Positions 16,179 to 24,260 of a stretch of DNA of 64,000 nucleotides are shown piece by piece (within the stretch, counting starts at the first letter, position 1; each line of letters begins with the position of its first letter). The position numbers and the translations under genes are program-made. The notes under the pieces are model-generated. The model saw nothing but the letters and a program-made list of their open reading frames with translations. It was not told the origin of the DNA and did no database searches. Origin of the DNA: Haloferax sp046557615 (GTDB lineage Archaea; Halobacteriota; Halobacteria; Halobacteriales; Haloferacaceae); NCBI RefSeq assembly GCF_046557615.1, contig NZ_JBKIII010000002.1, positions 62,001-126,000 on the forward strand, given 5' to 3'.

Positions 16179-17279
16179 ATGGACGAACGAATCTCCGAGC
16201 ACGCCGAGGTGCTCGTCGAGTGGAGCGCGCGAATCGAGGCCGGTGACAACGTCGTCGTCTCGGTCGGCGAGGGCGCACACGACCTTGCAGTCGCCGTCGC
16301 GGCCGCGCTGGGCGAGCGCGGTGCGAACGTAGCCACGACCTACGCCTCCGAAGAGGTCCAACGAGCCTACCTTCTCGCACACGATGACGAGTTCGAACTC
16401 CCGGAACACGAACTCGCACTGCTCGAAAACGCGGACTCGGTACTGTTCCTCAGTGCCCCCCGGAACACGACCGCAACCGCTGACATCCCCTCGGAGACGC
16501 AGCAAGCTTACGGCCGCGCGATGATGGAACTCCGCGAGGCTCGTATGGACACCGACTGGGTCTCTACTGTTCACCCGACGCGCGCACTCGCCCAGCAGGC
16601 GGGCATGTCCTACGAGGAGTACACCGACTTCGTCTACAACGCTATCCTCCGCGATTGGGAGGAACTCGCCAACGAGATGGCGAACATGAAAGACGCGCTC
16701 GACGCTGGCTCGGAAGTTCACATCGTCAAGGAGAACACCGACCTCACGATGTCTATCGAGGGTCGAACTGCCGTCAACTCCGCAGCCTCCGTCGCCTACG
16801 ACTCGCACAACCTCCCGTCGGGTGAGGTCTTTACTGCCCCTGTCGAGACGAGCGTCGAGGGCGAGGTGTTCTTCGACGTGCCCATGACGATTGACGGAAC
16901 TCGCGTCGAGAACGTGCATCTCACATTCGAAGATGGCGAAGTCATCGACTTCTCCGCTGGCGCGGGCGAAGACGCATTGGAGAGTATCTTAGAGACCGAC
17001 GAGGGAGCGCGCCGACTCGGCGAACTCGGTATCGGTATGAACCGCGGCATCGACCGCTTTACGAACAGCACCCTCTTCGACGAGAAGATGGGCGACACCA
17101 TCCACCTCGCGGTTGGCCGTGCCTACGACTCGTGTCTCCCAGACGGCGAAGAAGGCAACCAGTCTGCCGTCCACAAGGACATGATTACCGATATGAGCGA
17201 GGACTCGTTCATCGAAATCGACGGCGAGGTCATCCAGCGGAATGGGACGTTCCGTTGGGAAGACGGATTCGAAAACTAG
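16179..17279 (+). CDS. M29 family aminopeptidase
   Basis: 366 residues, matching the family length (AmpS/PepS/thermophilic aminopeptidase T). Metal and active-site segments are recognisable in the C-terminal half: RLGELGIGMNRGIDRF, DEKMGDTIHLAVGRAY and AVHKDMITDM. It removes N-terminal amino acids from peptides in the cytosol using two metal ions. A TTTTTAG box at 16151-16157 stands about 25 bases before the ATG, so the mRNA is probably leaderless. Divergent from the ATP-grasp gene. Confidence 0.92.
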   Translation: MDERISEHAEVLVEWSARIEAGDNVVVSVGEGAHDLAVAVAAALGERGANVATTYASEEVQRAYLLAHDDEFELPEHELALLENADSVLFLSAPRNTTATADIPSETQQAYGRAMMELREARMDTDWVSTVHPTRALAQQAGMSYEEYTDFVYNAILRDWEELANEMANMKDALDAGSEVHIVKENTDLTMSIEGRTAVNSAASVAYDSHNLPSGEVFTAPVETSVEGEVFFDVPMTIDGTRVENVHLTFEDGEVIDFSAGAGEDALESILETDEGARRLGELGIGMNRGIDRFTNSTLFDEKMGDTIHLAVGRAYDSCLPDGEEGNQSAVHKDMITDMSEDSFIEIDGEVIQRNGTFRWEDGFEN

Positions 17280-17349
17280 AGCATAATCGCTAACCTTTGA
17301 TTTAGTAAGTAACCGCCTACCAATCCGACCTGCCATGGTATGTTATACT

Positions 17350-17874
17350 ATGGCTCGAATTGGGCGGACACGGCGACGATTCCTCCAACTGGCTGGAAGT
17401 GGAGCAGTCGTCAGCATCGCTGGCTGTTTGGGTGGTGGAGATGGCGGCGCACAGGAGACCGAGACGACCACCACTGAGAGTACAACGGAACGCGAAGAAC
17501 AAGAAGGCCAAGAAGAACGCGACCACGAACAACCACCAGAAGGCGTTTCGAAAGAAGAGTTCGAACACGGTCCGGTTCCTGAGGAGTACCAAACTGCCAC
17601 CTCCCAAGCGGGAGAAGCGCGGGTCGTCGAGGAACTAGTCCCGAAAGAAGACGTACAGTTCCAAGAAGCGTCCGACGCCGCCGAAGCAGGCCTCTCCGTC
17701 GAGGGAAGTAGCTGTGAGAACTGCGCAGAGTTCATCCCCGACAAGAACGGCGATGGCTTCGGAGCCTGTGCGAAAGTCGAAGGCTACATCGCGGCGGACG
17801 ACTGGTGTGTCATTTGGGAGTCTATCGAGGAAGCAGAAGCAGAGGAAGAAGGCGAAAGCGAAATCGTCTACTAG
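17350..17874 (+). CDS. Tat-exported lipoprotein with HiPIP-like Fe-S domain
   Basis: 174 residues. The N-terminus TRRRFLQLAGSGAVVSIAG is a twin-arginine signal followed by the lipobox Cys (AGCLGG), so the mature protein should be folded before export and anchored outside. A Thr/Glu-rich tether (about 30-65) leads to a C-terminal domain with four Cys (SSCENCAEFI, GFGACAKV, DDWCVIW). This is the spacing of high-potential iron-sulfur proteins. It may carry electrons at the cell surface. Start 17350 puts the Arg pair in the usual place; ATG 17335 would add five residues. Monocistronic. Confidence 0.8.
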   Translation: MARIGRTRRRFLQLAGSGAVVSIAGCLGGGDGGAQETETTTTESTTEREEQEGQEERDHEQPPEGVSKEEFEHGPVPEEYQTATSQAGEARVVEELVPKEDVQFQEASDAAEAGLSVEGSSCENCAEFIPDKNGDGFGACAKVEGYIAADDWCVIWESIEEAEAEEEGESEIVY

Positions 17875-17889
17875 TCCTGCAACGCCCCA

Positions 17890-18096
17890 CTACTCCTGGG
17901 CCACACCGATGTTTTTGAGTGTCCCACCGCACCGTGGGCAGAGTCGTTCGTGGACTCCGTGACCCGAGCGGTAGCCACACGAGACACATTCGTACCACGC
18001 GCGTTCGACGAGGGCTTCGGTCGGTCGTTCGACGAGTTCTCTGGTCTCTGCTTCGACCAATTCGGTCGATTCTCTCTTCTTGGTATCGGCTGTCAT
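17890..18096 (-). CDS. Rubrerythrin-like zinc-ribbon small protein
   Basis: 68 residues. The C-terminal half has two Cys pairs, WYECVSCGYR and RLCPRCGGTLKN, the zinc ribbon seen at the end of rubrerythrin and in small haloarchaeal proteins. The N-terminus is a charged helix (ELVEAETRELVERPTEALV). Start 18096 (MTADTKKRES) is chosen because longer frames read into AT-rich upstream sequence. It is convergent with the HiPIP-like gene, with only 15 bases between them. Its role is unknown; relatives are annotated only as rubrerythrin-like domain proteins. Confidence 0.8.
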   Translation of the reverse strand: MTADTKKRESTELVEAETRELVERPTEALVERAWYECVSCGYRSGHGVHERLCPRCGGTLKNIGVAQE

Positions 18097-18220
18097 AGAA
18101 GGGGATACGCACTGCCAAACGTTAACTTTTGACACATGCATTTTCAGAGCCGAAAGTCTTGTATTCTGGCATCTCAGGCCATTTCGAGCCAACCGGACTC
18201 AAGACCTGTTTTCGACGTAC

Positions 18221-18227
18221 TTTTTAT
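18221..18227 (+). promoter_or_regulatory. TATA-like box for rps6e
   Basis: TTTTTAT centred about 26 bases before ATG 18250, fitting a leaderless transcript of the ribosomal protein gene. Confidence 0.5.
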
Positions 18228-18249
18228 CTGCGACCGTTTTCATCCGCGC

Positions 18250-18654
18250 ATGGCAGAATTCATGGTCGTCGTCGCTGACCCCGAGGCTGGCGACTCCCAC
18301 CAATTCGACGTTGAAGGACAGGACGCAAACCGATTCCTTGGCCGAGACCTCGGCGACGAAGTCGACGGCGCAGCAGTCGGTCTCGACGGCTTCACCCTCG
18401 AACTGACCGGTGGCTCCGACAAGGCAGGCCGCCCAATGCACCCGAAGGTTCCCGGCGGCAACCTCAAGGAAATCCTCGCAGAGGACGTCGACATCGGCTT
18501 CAAGGAATCCCGTCCGGGCGAGCGCAAGCGCGTGACCGTCCGTGGCCGCGAAATCAACGAAGAAACCGTCCAGATCAACGCGAAAGTCGTCTCCGGAGAC
18601 GGCAGCGTCGCCGACGCGCTCGCTGGTGACGACGACGAAGCAGACGAAGAGTAA
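18250..18654 (+). CDS. rps6e: 30S ribosomal protein S6e
   Basis: 134 residues, the archaeal S6e length. The family core is clear: LGRDLGDEVDG, LTGGSDKAGRPMHPKVPGG and PGERKRVTVRGREINEETVQIN. It is a component of the small ribosomal subunit found only in archaea and eukaryotes, which itself settles the domain of this genome. The C-terminal tail is acidic. The start at 18250 matches the family N-terminus and the TATA box 26 bases upstream. A small haloarchaeal gene follows after 24 bases and may be cotranscribed. Confidence 0.95.
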   Translation: MAEFMVVVADPEAGDSHQFDVEGQDANRFLGRDLGDEVDGAAVGLDGFTLELTGGSDKAGRPMHPKVPGGNLKEILAEDVDIGFKESRPGERKRVTVRGREINEETVQINAKVVSGDGSVADALAGDDDEADEE

Positions 18655-18678
18655 CTAACTTTCACTTCTCCCGTTTCC

Positions 18679-19116
18679 GTGCCCGAACAACTCCCTTCCG
18701 ACCACCCGTCAGTCCAGACGTTCCGCGCGAAACTCGCCCGCAGCGGTGGCACTCGCCGCCCCTGTCTGCGAGTCCCCGACGGCGTCTCGGCAACCGACGG
18801 CGACTTCGTTCGCCTCCATCTCGACGGAACCGCGTACCACGCACGCATCTCCACAGATGCCTCTGGACTCGTGATTCGCGGCGCGTACGACAACAAGCGC
18901 CTCGCTCGCATGCCCGGCGATGGCGAGAACCGTCTCGTCGAATGGTGTCGAGATAACGACCGCGGCCCGGGCGAGGCCGTCGAACTCGACGAACTCGACG
19001 GTGGCTACCACTTTGGGCTTCGCGTCCCCGGTGTTCGAACCGTCTACCGAATCACCAAACGCCCGAACGACTCACTCGCCAATATCGCAGAGAAGTTCGG
19101 GCGTTCGGACGAGTAG
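18679..19116 (+). CDS. Conserved haloarchaeal protein (DUF7112-like)
   Basis: 145 residues starting with GTG 24 bases after rps6e, so probably in its transcript. The sequence is beta-rich: RRPCLRVPDGVSATDGDFV, then RLHLDGTAYHARISTD, and a C-terminal PGVRTVYRITKRPNDSL. It resembles a haloarchaea-only family I recall as DUF7112. The first half has the look of an AbrB-like or small beta-barrel domain. Function unknown. Position after S6e hints at, but does not prove, a link to translation. Confidence 0.75.
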   Translation: MPEQLPSDHPSVQTFRAKLARSGGTRRPCLRVPDGVSATDGDFVRLHLDGTAYHARISTDASGLVIRGAYDNKRLARMPGDGENRLVEWCRDNDRGPGEAVELDELDGGYHFGLRVPGVRTVYRITKRPNDSLANIAEKFGRSDE

Positions 19117-19165
19117 CAAATACAGAAACCCGCCGCTTTTACACCGTGAAACCCCACACGGGTGT

Positions 19166-19588
19166 ATGAGCAAACTGGAGGAATTCCTCGCGGGTGAGCG
19201 ACTCGACGACGTTGCTCTCTTTTTGACTCAGGAGTATCTCGACAGCCAGGGTAAACTCCCGAACATGGGCGAAGCCGTCGAAAACGGCTACGTCCTCGTC
19301 GTCCCCGGTGACGAGGGCCGTCGCGCCTTCGCCGCCGGAACCGGCATGGACGCGATGAAGTTCGCACAGAGTGCGATGGGTGAGAAGAGCGAAATCGACC
19401 GCAACCTCGGCGACGGCGTCTGCCCCGATACGGAGACCGACGAGAATCACGAGGCGAAGTTCATCTTCGCGTTCGCCGAAGAAGAGAACGAAGAGGTCGG
19501 CGGACTGTACGAAGACGGCGACGTGATTCACGCCTACGCGAAGTGTACCTGTGGGACGGCCTACTCCGAACGCTGGGTCGTCGAGTAA
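19166..19588 (+). CDS. Conserved haloarchaeal protein (DUF5807 family)
   Basis: 140 residues with the recognisable start MSKLEEFLAGERLDDVALFL and the C-terminal AKCTCGTAYSERWVVE. I associate both with DUF5807, a haloarchaeal family without known function. A TTTTAC box at about 19137 is spaced for a leaderless start at ATG 19166. Two Cys (KCTCG) near the end could bind a metal only as part of a larger site. Convergent with the DHH gene, with one base between the stop codons. Confidence 0.8.
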   Translation: MSKLEEFLAGERLDDVALFLTQEYLDSQGKLPNMGEAVENGYVLVVPGDEGRRAFAAGTGMDAMKFAQSAMGEKSEIDRNLGDGVCPDTETDENHEAKFIFAFAEEENEEVGGLYEDGDVIHAYAKCTCGTAYSERWVVE

Positions 19589-19589
19589 T

Positions 19590-20804
19590 CTATTCTTCCG
19601 TCTCTGATTCGTCGTCCTCGGCTGGGATTTCGGCCACGCGCTCGAACGCGTTGAGGATGACGCGCTTGGTCGTCGCGCCTTCTGTCGTCCAGTGGTGCGC
19701 GTAGTCGAGCATGTCGTCGTAGATATCGGGTTTACAGCCAGCGGCTTTCGGGTGGCCGCCGCCGTTGACGAGGTCGGCGACTTCGTGACAGCGTTCGAAG
19801 TCCTCTGAGCCACGGATGCTGGCGCTTCCGGCAGGCTTGACGATGACGGCGGCGTCGGCACCCTCTTCTCGCAGTGCGTCGGCGACTTCGTTCTGCGAAC
19901 AACGACCGTAAGTGATGCCGACGGTCCACTCGCCGATGGACTTGAAGTCGGCGCGGCTCACGGCCGCCTCGATGAGCGCCTCTTTCTCGATTCGTCGCTC
20001 GGCGATGTACTCCTCGACTACTGCGGGGAGGTCTGCGCCGTAGGCACCGACGATAGCGACGTACTCCTCTTTCGAGGTCCAGTAGGCGTAATCCGCGAGA
20101 TCCTTGCTTCGTGGGTCTTCGTTCAGCCACAGGTCGTGGTCACGGGTCACGGCTGCGAGTTCGGTGAAGTGTCCGTCGAACTCGTAGTCGAGTTCGCGAA
20201 GCGTCACGTCGGTCGAACACTCTTCGTCGGACTCGCCGACGACGAGGTCTACGCCTGCTGCTCGGACCTGTTCAGCAACTTCAGGTTTCCACTGGTGGTG
20301 GTCGTACCAGTGAATTTCGCCAGCCATCTCGGCGAGTGCTTCGAGTTCTTCTTCGACGTATTCGTACTTGTCAGGACAGAGGTCGCAGACGTACACGTCG
20401 ATACCTTCAGGGGCGTACTCGGCGACACGAAGCAGGTCGTCTTCGAGCGAGTAAGGACTCGACCCGACGAGTGCGACGGGCGGATACGTCCGTTCTTCTT
20501 CGTCGTCGGCGTCAACGTCCTCCTCTTCTTCTTCGTCGTCGTCAGCCAATCGCTCGGCGATTCGCTCTTCGAAGTCGGCCACGTCGAGGGCGGCGTCGTA
20601 CATCTCGCGGATGAGTGCGACACAGCCGAGTCCGTCGGCGTCCGTGTCGGTGACGATGGCGACGTCAGCACCTTCGAGTTTGGCTTTCGAACGCTCTTCG
20701 GCGCGCTCTTCGTCGAACGAATCGGGGTAGAAAAATCCAGCACCCGGCAAGACAGATTTTCGCGGAAGCGAGAGCCGAGAACTGTCGATGAGTTCGTCTT
20801 CCAT
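19590..20804 (-). CDS. DHH/DHHA1 family phosphoesterase
   Basis: 404 residues. The DHH domain shows ADVAIVTDTDADGLGCVAL (first metal motif), then VYVCDLCP and the name-giving YDHHQW. The DHHA1 domain shows VIVKPAGSASIRGS and GGGHPKAAG. These are the catalytic and substrate features of RecJ-like and oligonucleotide- or cyclic-dinucleotide-degrading phosphoesterases. An acidic insert (about 90-108, a run of Glu and Asp) sits between the first metal motifs and looks halophile-specific. Target nucleic acid unknown; it lacks the OB domain arrangement of full RecJ. Confidence 0.9.
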   Translation of the reverse strand: MEDELIDSSRLSLPRKSVLPGAGFFYPDSFDEERAEERSKAKLEGADVAIVTDTDADGLGCVALIREMYDAALDVADFEERIAERLADDDEEEEEDVDADDEEERTYPPVALVGSSPYSLEDDLLRVAEYAPEGIDVYVCDLCPDKYEYVEEELEALAEMAGEIHWYDHHQWKPEVAEQVRAAGVDLVVGESDEECSTDVTLRELDYEFDGHFTELAAVTRDHDLWLNEDPRSKDLADYAYWTSKEEYVAIVGAYGADLPAVVEEYIAERRIEKEALIEAAVSRADFKSIGEWTVGITYGRCSQNEVADALREEGADAAVIVKPAGSASIRGSEDFERCHEVADLVNGGGHPKAAGCKPDIYDDMLDYAHHWTTEGATTKRVILNAFERVAEIPAEDDESETEE

Positions 20805-20858
20805 ATCGTCAGGTTGCGCGCGACGGGGAAAACTCCCCCCGATTCTCTTTCAGGATTC

Positions 20859-21317
20859 CTAGGTCGTCTCGTCGAGAAGCGGGTCAACCGTTCCCGATTC
20901 GAGTTGCCGAACCGTCAGAACTGGCACCGGACACGTTCGGACGACGCGCTCGGCGACACTCCCGATGAGGAACCGGTTTTCACCGTGGCGGCCACGAGTT
21001 CCCATCGCAACGATGTCCGCGTCAACCTCGCGCGCGTAAGTCGAAATTTCTCCGGCGGGTCGGCCTTCGCGGACGGCGATTGTCACCTCGCGTTCAGTTT
21101 CGGCCCGCACGTCGGCGAGCGCCTCTTCGCCGCGTTCAGTCAACGCCTCGCGCATCTCGCTTCGGAGTCGTTCGGGCGCCGTATCGACATCTCCGGCGTC
21201 GATAACGTAGAGCGCGTGAACGTCGGCATCGAACCGTTCGGCGAGGTCGAGCGCGACTGTGACTGCCCGGCGAACGCTCGCCGAACCATCGGTGGCGATG
21301 ACGATGGTGTCGAACAT
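20859..21317 (-). CDS. Universal stress protein (UspA family)
   Basis: 152 residues, one Usp domain. MFDTIVIATDGSASVRRAV is the N-terminal strand and loop; the ATP-binding signature G-x2-G-x(9)-G is present as GTRGRHGENRFLIGSVAE. It therefore belongs to the ATP-binding type. Such proteins are induced by stress in many archaea; no direct role can be assigned. It is 54 bases upstream of the DHH gene on the same strand and divergent from a second Usp gene, with 80 bases between. Confidence 0.92.
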   Translation of the reverse strand: MFDTIVIATDGSASVRRAVTVALDLAERFDADVHALYVIDAGDVDTAPERLRSEMREALTERGEEALADVRAETEREVTIAVREGRPAGEISTYAREVDADIVAMGTRGRHGENRFLIGSVAERVVRTCPVPVLTVRQLESGTVDPLLDETT

Positions 21318-21397
21318 GTTCCCGACTTTGCTTCGCGGTGGTATAAAACCCGCCCGGTGGGGGAGATTTTTTGTCGTCGCCCGACCGACGTGGGGTT

Positions 21398-21853
21398 ATG
21401 TCAGCACGCCCGCTTTCTCTCGACCTGATTCTCGTCCCGGTCGACCAAAGCGACGAAGCGATTCGTGCGGCCGAATACGCCGTCGCTATCGCCGCCGAAT
21501 ACGGGGCCAAAGTTCACGCCATCCACGTCCTCGGTGAGGACGTCGTTCGCGCAATCGAACAGGGTGTCGTCGACGAGAATGCCGTCGCCGCAGAAGGAAA
21601 AGTCGTCACCGACACGGTCACCGAGATTGCGAACGAAGCGGGCGTCACCATCACCACCTCGGTCGCCTACGGCTTTTCGACGACGAGTAAACTCCTCCAC
21701 CCCGGGAGCGTCGTCCTCGACACTGCCGAAGAATTAGACTCGGATTTCATCGTCGTCCCGCGCGAACCCGTCACGAGCGACCCCGGCGAGATTCTCGCAA
21801 AAGCCGCCGAATACGTCCTCTTGTACGCCAGCCAGCCCGTTCTCTCTGTTTAA
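21398..21853 (+). CDS. Universal stress protein (UspA family), diverged
   Basis: 151 residues with the Usp N-terminus LDLILVPVDQSDEAIRAAEY. Near the C-terminus the expected ATP loop G-x2-G is replaced by FIVVPREPVTSDPGEILAK, so this copy probably does not bind ATP like the 20859-21317 protein. Start at ATG 21398; an upstream TTG is less likely. Its stop overlaps the stop of the convergent GNAT gene by four bases. Confidence 0.85.
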   Translation: MSARPLSLDLILVPVDQSDEAIRAAEYAVAIAAEYGAKVHAIHVLGEDVVRAIEQGVVDENAVAAEGKVVTDTVTEIANEAGVTITTSVAYGFSTTSKLLHPGSVVLDTAEELDSDFIVVPREPVTSDPGEILAKAAEYVLLYASQPVLSV

Positions 21854-22389
21854 GCCGACTCGGCCAGGCGAATCGTCATTTCGAGTTCGAAGCTTTCGGA
21901 GTCGCTCGTCTCGAACCCGACACTCTGGTAGAGGCCGACGGCGGCGCGGTTCCAGCGTTCGACGGTGAGCCACACCTTCTCGACACCGTTTTCGCGACCG
22001 TAGCCGAGCAGTGATTTGATGAGTTTCGTCCCGATACCTGCGCGCTGGTAGGTCTGGTGGACGAAGATGGCGAGTTCGTAGGCGTCGCCGTCGGGGACGA
22101 GCGTCGCATGGCCTGCAACCTCGTCGCCGTCCCAGGCGATGACGTTGTGACAGTCTTCGCCGAGGATGTTCTCGAGCCATTCGCGGATGCGGTCTTCGCG
22201 CCCCGGCGGAATCCCCTGTGCGCGGTCCGCCGGGTCGAACGAGTCGTACATCTCGACCAGTGCTTCTAACTCTTCGTCTAACCCGTCGTAGCCTCGGAGT
22301 TCGATGGTTCGCTCCTCACGGTCGGAAAACGACTGTGGTGGTGGGTCGAACGGCGAGGCGATACTGTCTGGGTAGATGCGTGTACTCAT
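21850..22389 (-). CDS. GNAT family N-acetyltransferase
   Basis: 179 residues. The acetyl-CoA loop (motif A, Q/R-x2-G-x-G/A) is HQTYQRAGIGTKLIKSLLGY, preceded by the strand DAYELAIFV and followed by VWLTVERWNRAAVGLYQSVGF, a standard GNAT end. It transfers an acetyl group from acetyl-CoA to an amine; the acceptor is unknown. Its start overlaps the stop of the 22386-22754 Usp gene (ATGA-type, four bases), so the two are translated from one mRNA. Confidence 0.9.
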   Translation of the reverse strand: MSTRIYPDSIASPFDPPPQSFSDREERTIELRGYDGLDEELEALVEMYDSFDPADRAQGIPPGREDRIREWLENILGEDCHNVIAWDGDEVAGHATLVPDGDAYELAIFVHQTYQRAGIGTKLIKSLLGYGRENGVEKVWLTVERWNRAAVGLYQSVGFETSDSESFELEMTIRLAESA

Positions 22390-22754
22390 CGGACTAAGGT
22401 GACTGTGATGTGGGAGTTGAGGAGGACGAACTCCGCGATACCCCCAATTTGTATTTTGCCCATCGGACTCGTCTGCCCGCCGCCGAGGACGAGTTGGTCG
22501 TAGCCCTCGCTCTCGGCCATATCGACGAGTTCGCTCCCCGGGTCGCCCTTTAGGTGGACGATTTGGGCGTCGATGCCTGCTTCCGAGAGGACGTCGTTGA
22601 CGGTCTGTTCGATGGACTCTTTCGAACGCTCAGACGCGGGGTTATCGACGATTGCGATGCTGAGGTCGTCCCCTGCTTTCGCCGCCCGTTCTGCTGTCTC
22701 TTCGAGTGCCCGGATGGAATCGTCACTGCCACCGATTCCGAGCAGTACCTTCAT
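22386..22754 (-). CDS. Small universal stress protein
   Basis: 122 residues, shorter than usual because the C-terminal part is compact. It has MKVLLGIGGSDDSIRALEET at the start and a G-x2-G-type loop in LVLGGGQTSPMGKIQIGGIAEFVLLNS near the end. The start ATG 22754 is the only one giving a Usp N-terminus; the frame continues far upstream as antisense to the next gene. First gene of a two-gene unit with the GNAT acetyltransferase, overlapping it by four bases. Confidence 0.85.
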   Translation of the reverse strand: MKVLLGIGGSDDSIRALEETAERAAKAGDDLSIAIVDNPASERSKESIEQTVNDVLSEAGIDAQIVHLKGDPGSELVDMAESEGYDQLVLGGGQTSPMGKIQIGGIAEFVLLNSHITVTLVR

Positions 22755-22854
22755 GAGTGCCACTGTCGTGGCCCGGTTAGAAAACCCTTGCCCGAAATGA
22801 GACCCGCGACACCCACGCGGAACGCTTTTCGGCCGTGGTGTGGTAGCCCGCGGT

Positions 22855-23613
22855 ATGACTGACGACGCCAACCGGTTCGATACCGCTGATGTCGAACCTG
22901 AGGGTGACGCGGAGCCAACTTCTGAATCCGAATCAGTAGAGACCGCCGCCTTCGACACAGATGGCGACGACGCAGAACCCGTCGTTGACGCCGCCGATGA
23001 AGACCACGACGTTGCTGGCGACGAGGGTGATGCTGACACCACCGACAACGTTGACGACGCTCCTTCCGAAGAATCCACGTCCGACGAGTCCGACACCGAC
23101 GAACCGAGCGTTCCCAAAGATGTGCAGAAGTACGCTCGCTTCAAGAAAGTCGATGGCGCGCAGTACGACCGGGTCAACGACTTCCTTCGGGACCGAACCT
23201 ACGTCACCGCCCGCGAGTGGGCTATCGCCCGCCTCTGTGCCGACTTCCGAACCGAGACGGGTGTCGAGATGACGAAAATCGGGAACAACCTGCCCGAACT
23301 CGTTCCCTTCATGACCGACACCTACACGCCACAGGCAGTCAATCAAGCCCGCTCTGCCTTCCGCGATAAGGTTCGAAAGTCGGGTGCGACGTTCCTCTAC
23401 GGCGCGATGTCCGGCTTCTTCACTGCCGAAGAGTTGGACGAGATGATGTACGAGGTCACCGAGATTGCGAAGTTCCTGCTCGAAGTCGAGGGCGTTGACC
23501 TCTCGGTCGAAGAGGAGTTAGAAGCAGAAGAGCGGATTTCGAGCGTGATGCGTGAAGTCCGCGAAGCGAGCGAAGACCTCCGCGCCGACGAACTTGCAAC
23601 CGACGACGACTAA
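22855..23613 (+). CDS. Conserved haloarchaeal protein (DUF5806-like)
   Basis: 252 residues. The first 85 are an acidic, probably disordered tail (Asp, Glu, Thr, Ser). The folded part (about 90-245) is all-helical: KYARFKKVDGAQYDRVNDF, ARLCADFRTETGVEMTKIG, SAFRDKVRKSGATFLYGA, which I recall as DUF5806. The helix pattern with a Lys/Arg-rich segment could suggest nucleic-acid binding, but nothing proves it. Start at ATG 22855. Its last four bases overlap the end of the convergent next gene. Confidence 0.78.
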   Translation: MTDDANRFDTADVEPEGDAEPTSESESVETAAFDTDGDDAEPVVDAADEDHDVAGDEGDADTTDNVDDAPSEESTSDESDTDEPSVPKDVQKYARFKKVDGAQYDRVNDFLRDRTYVTAREWAIARLCADFRTETGVEMTKIGNNLPELVPFMTDTYTPQAVNQARSAFRDKVRKSGATFLYGAMSGFFTAEELDEMMYEVTEIAKFLLEVEGVDLSVEEELEAEERISSVMREVREASEDLRADELATDDD

Positions 23614-24131
23614 GGAAACAGCGCGCTCGGTTCGGACTGGACGAGTTCGACGTGTTCTTCGTATTCGAGCGGCCGGACGTACAACCGCAGTTCTCCCTGT
23701 TCTCGCGCCTTCTCGGCGGTCTTTGTCACTTTCTCCACACCGTAGTACAGCGGCACGAGGACGACTTGTTCTGACTCCGGGGCTTCGACGGCCGAGACGG
23801 CGAAGATGGTGCCCTTCTCTTTGGCGCGATACACGTCGTAGCGGTCGAAGTCTGCATCCGAAACCCACTCCGAGAGCGCGTCGAACTCGCTCCCGGGAAC
23901 GAGTACGTCGAAGCCGACGCGGTCGGTCGCATCGGGCAGGTTCGCGGGCGGCATCGGCGTCACGTCGCCGGGGTGGAGTACGAGTGTCTCCCAGCCATCT
24001 TCGGCGTACTCGGCGGCCATCGCTTCGGCATCTTCGACCACGTCTTCCCAGCGGTCAACCATGTTTTCAAGCGGGTGGCGCTCGCCCGCGTTCGGCGCGG
24101 GAGTTCGCGGCGGCGTTGGCTCGTCGGTCAT
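23610..24131 (-). CDS. Conserved haloarchaeal protein (DUF7529-like)
   Basis: 173 residues. After a Pro-rich start (MTDEPTPPRTPAP) comes NMVDRWEDVVEDAEAMAAEY, then a beta-rich region (WETLVLHPGDVTPMPP, GTIFAVSAVEAPESEQVVLV) and ELRLYVRPLEYEEHVELVQ. I have seen this type as a haloarchaea-only family and tentatively match it to DUF7529. No catalytic motif visible. Convergent overlap of four bases with the DUF5806-like gene. Confidence 0.72.
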   Translation of the reverse strand: MTDEPTPPRTPAPNAGERHPLENMVDRWEDVVEDAEAMAAEYAEDGWETLVLHPGDVTPMPPANLPDATDRVGFDVLVPGSEFDALSEWVSDADFDRYDVYRAKEKGTIFAVSAVEAPESEQVVLVPLYYGVEKVTKTAEKAREQGELRLYVRPLEYEEHVELVQSEPSALFP

Positions 24132-24260
24132 GCGTGTGGATGACTCGGACGGTCTGAAGTGAAAAGGATTCGCTTGTCTTCGGCCACAAGTGACAGAAGA
24201 GGTGAATATTCTCTTTCCGACAGCCGAATCGATGGAGTGGCCCATCCGTTCGAGAACCGG

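Noticed and set aside
20136..21428. 430-codon plus-strand frame over the DHH and Usp genes
   Set aside because: It spans two real minus-strand genes and has no protein-like character.
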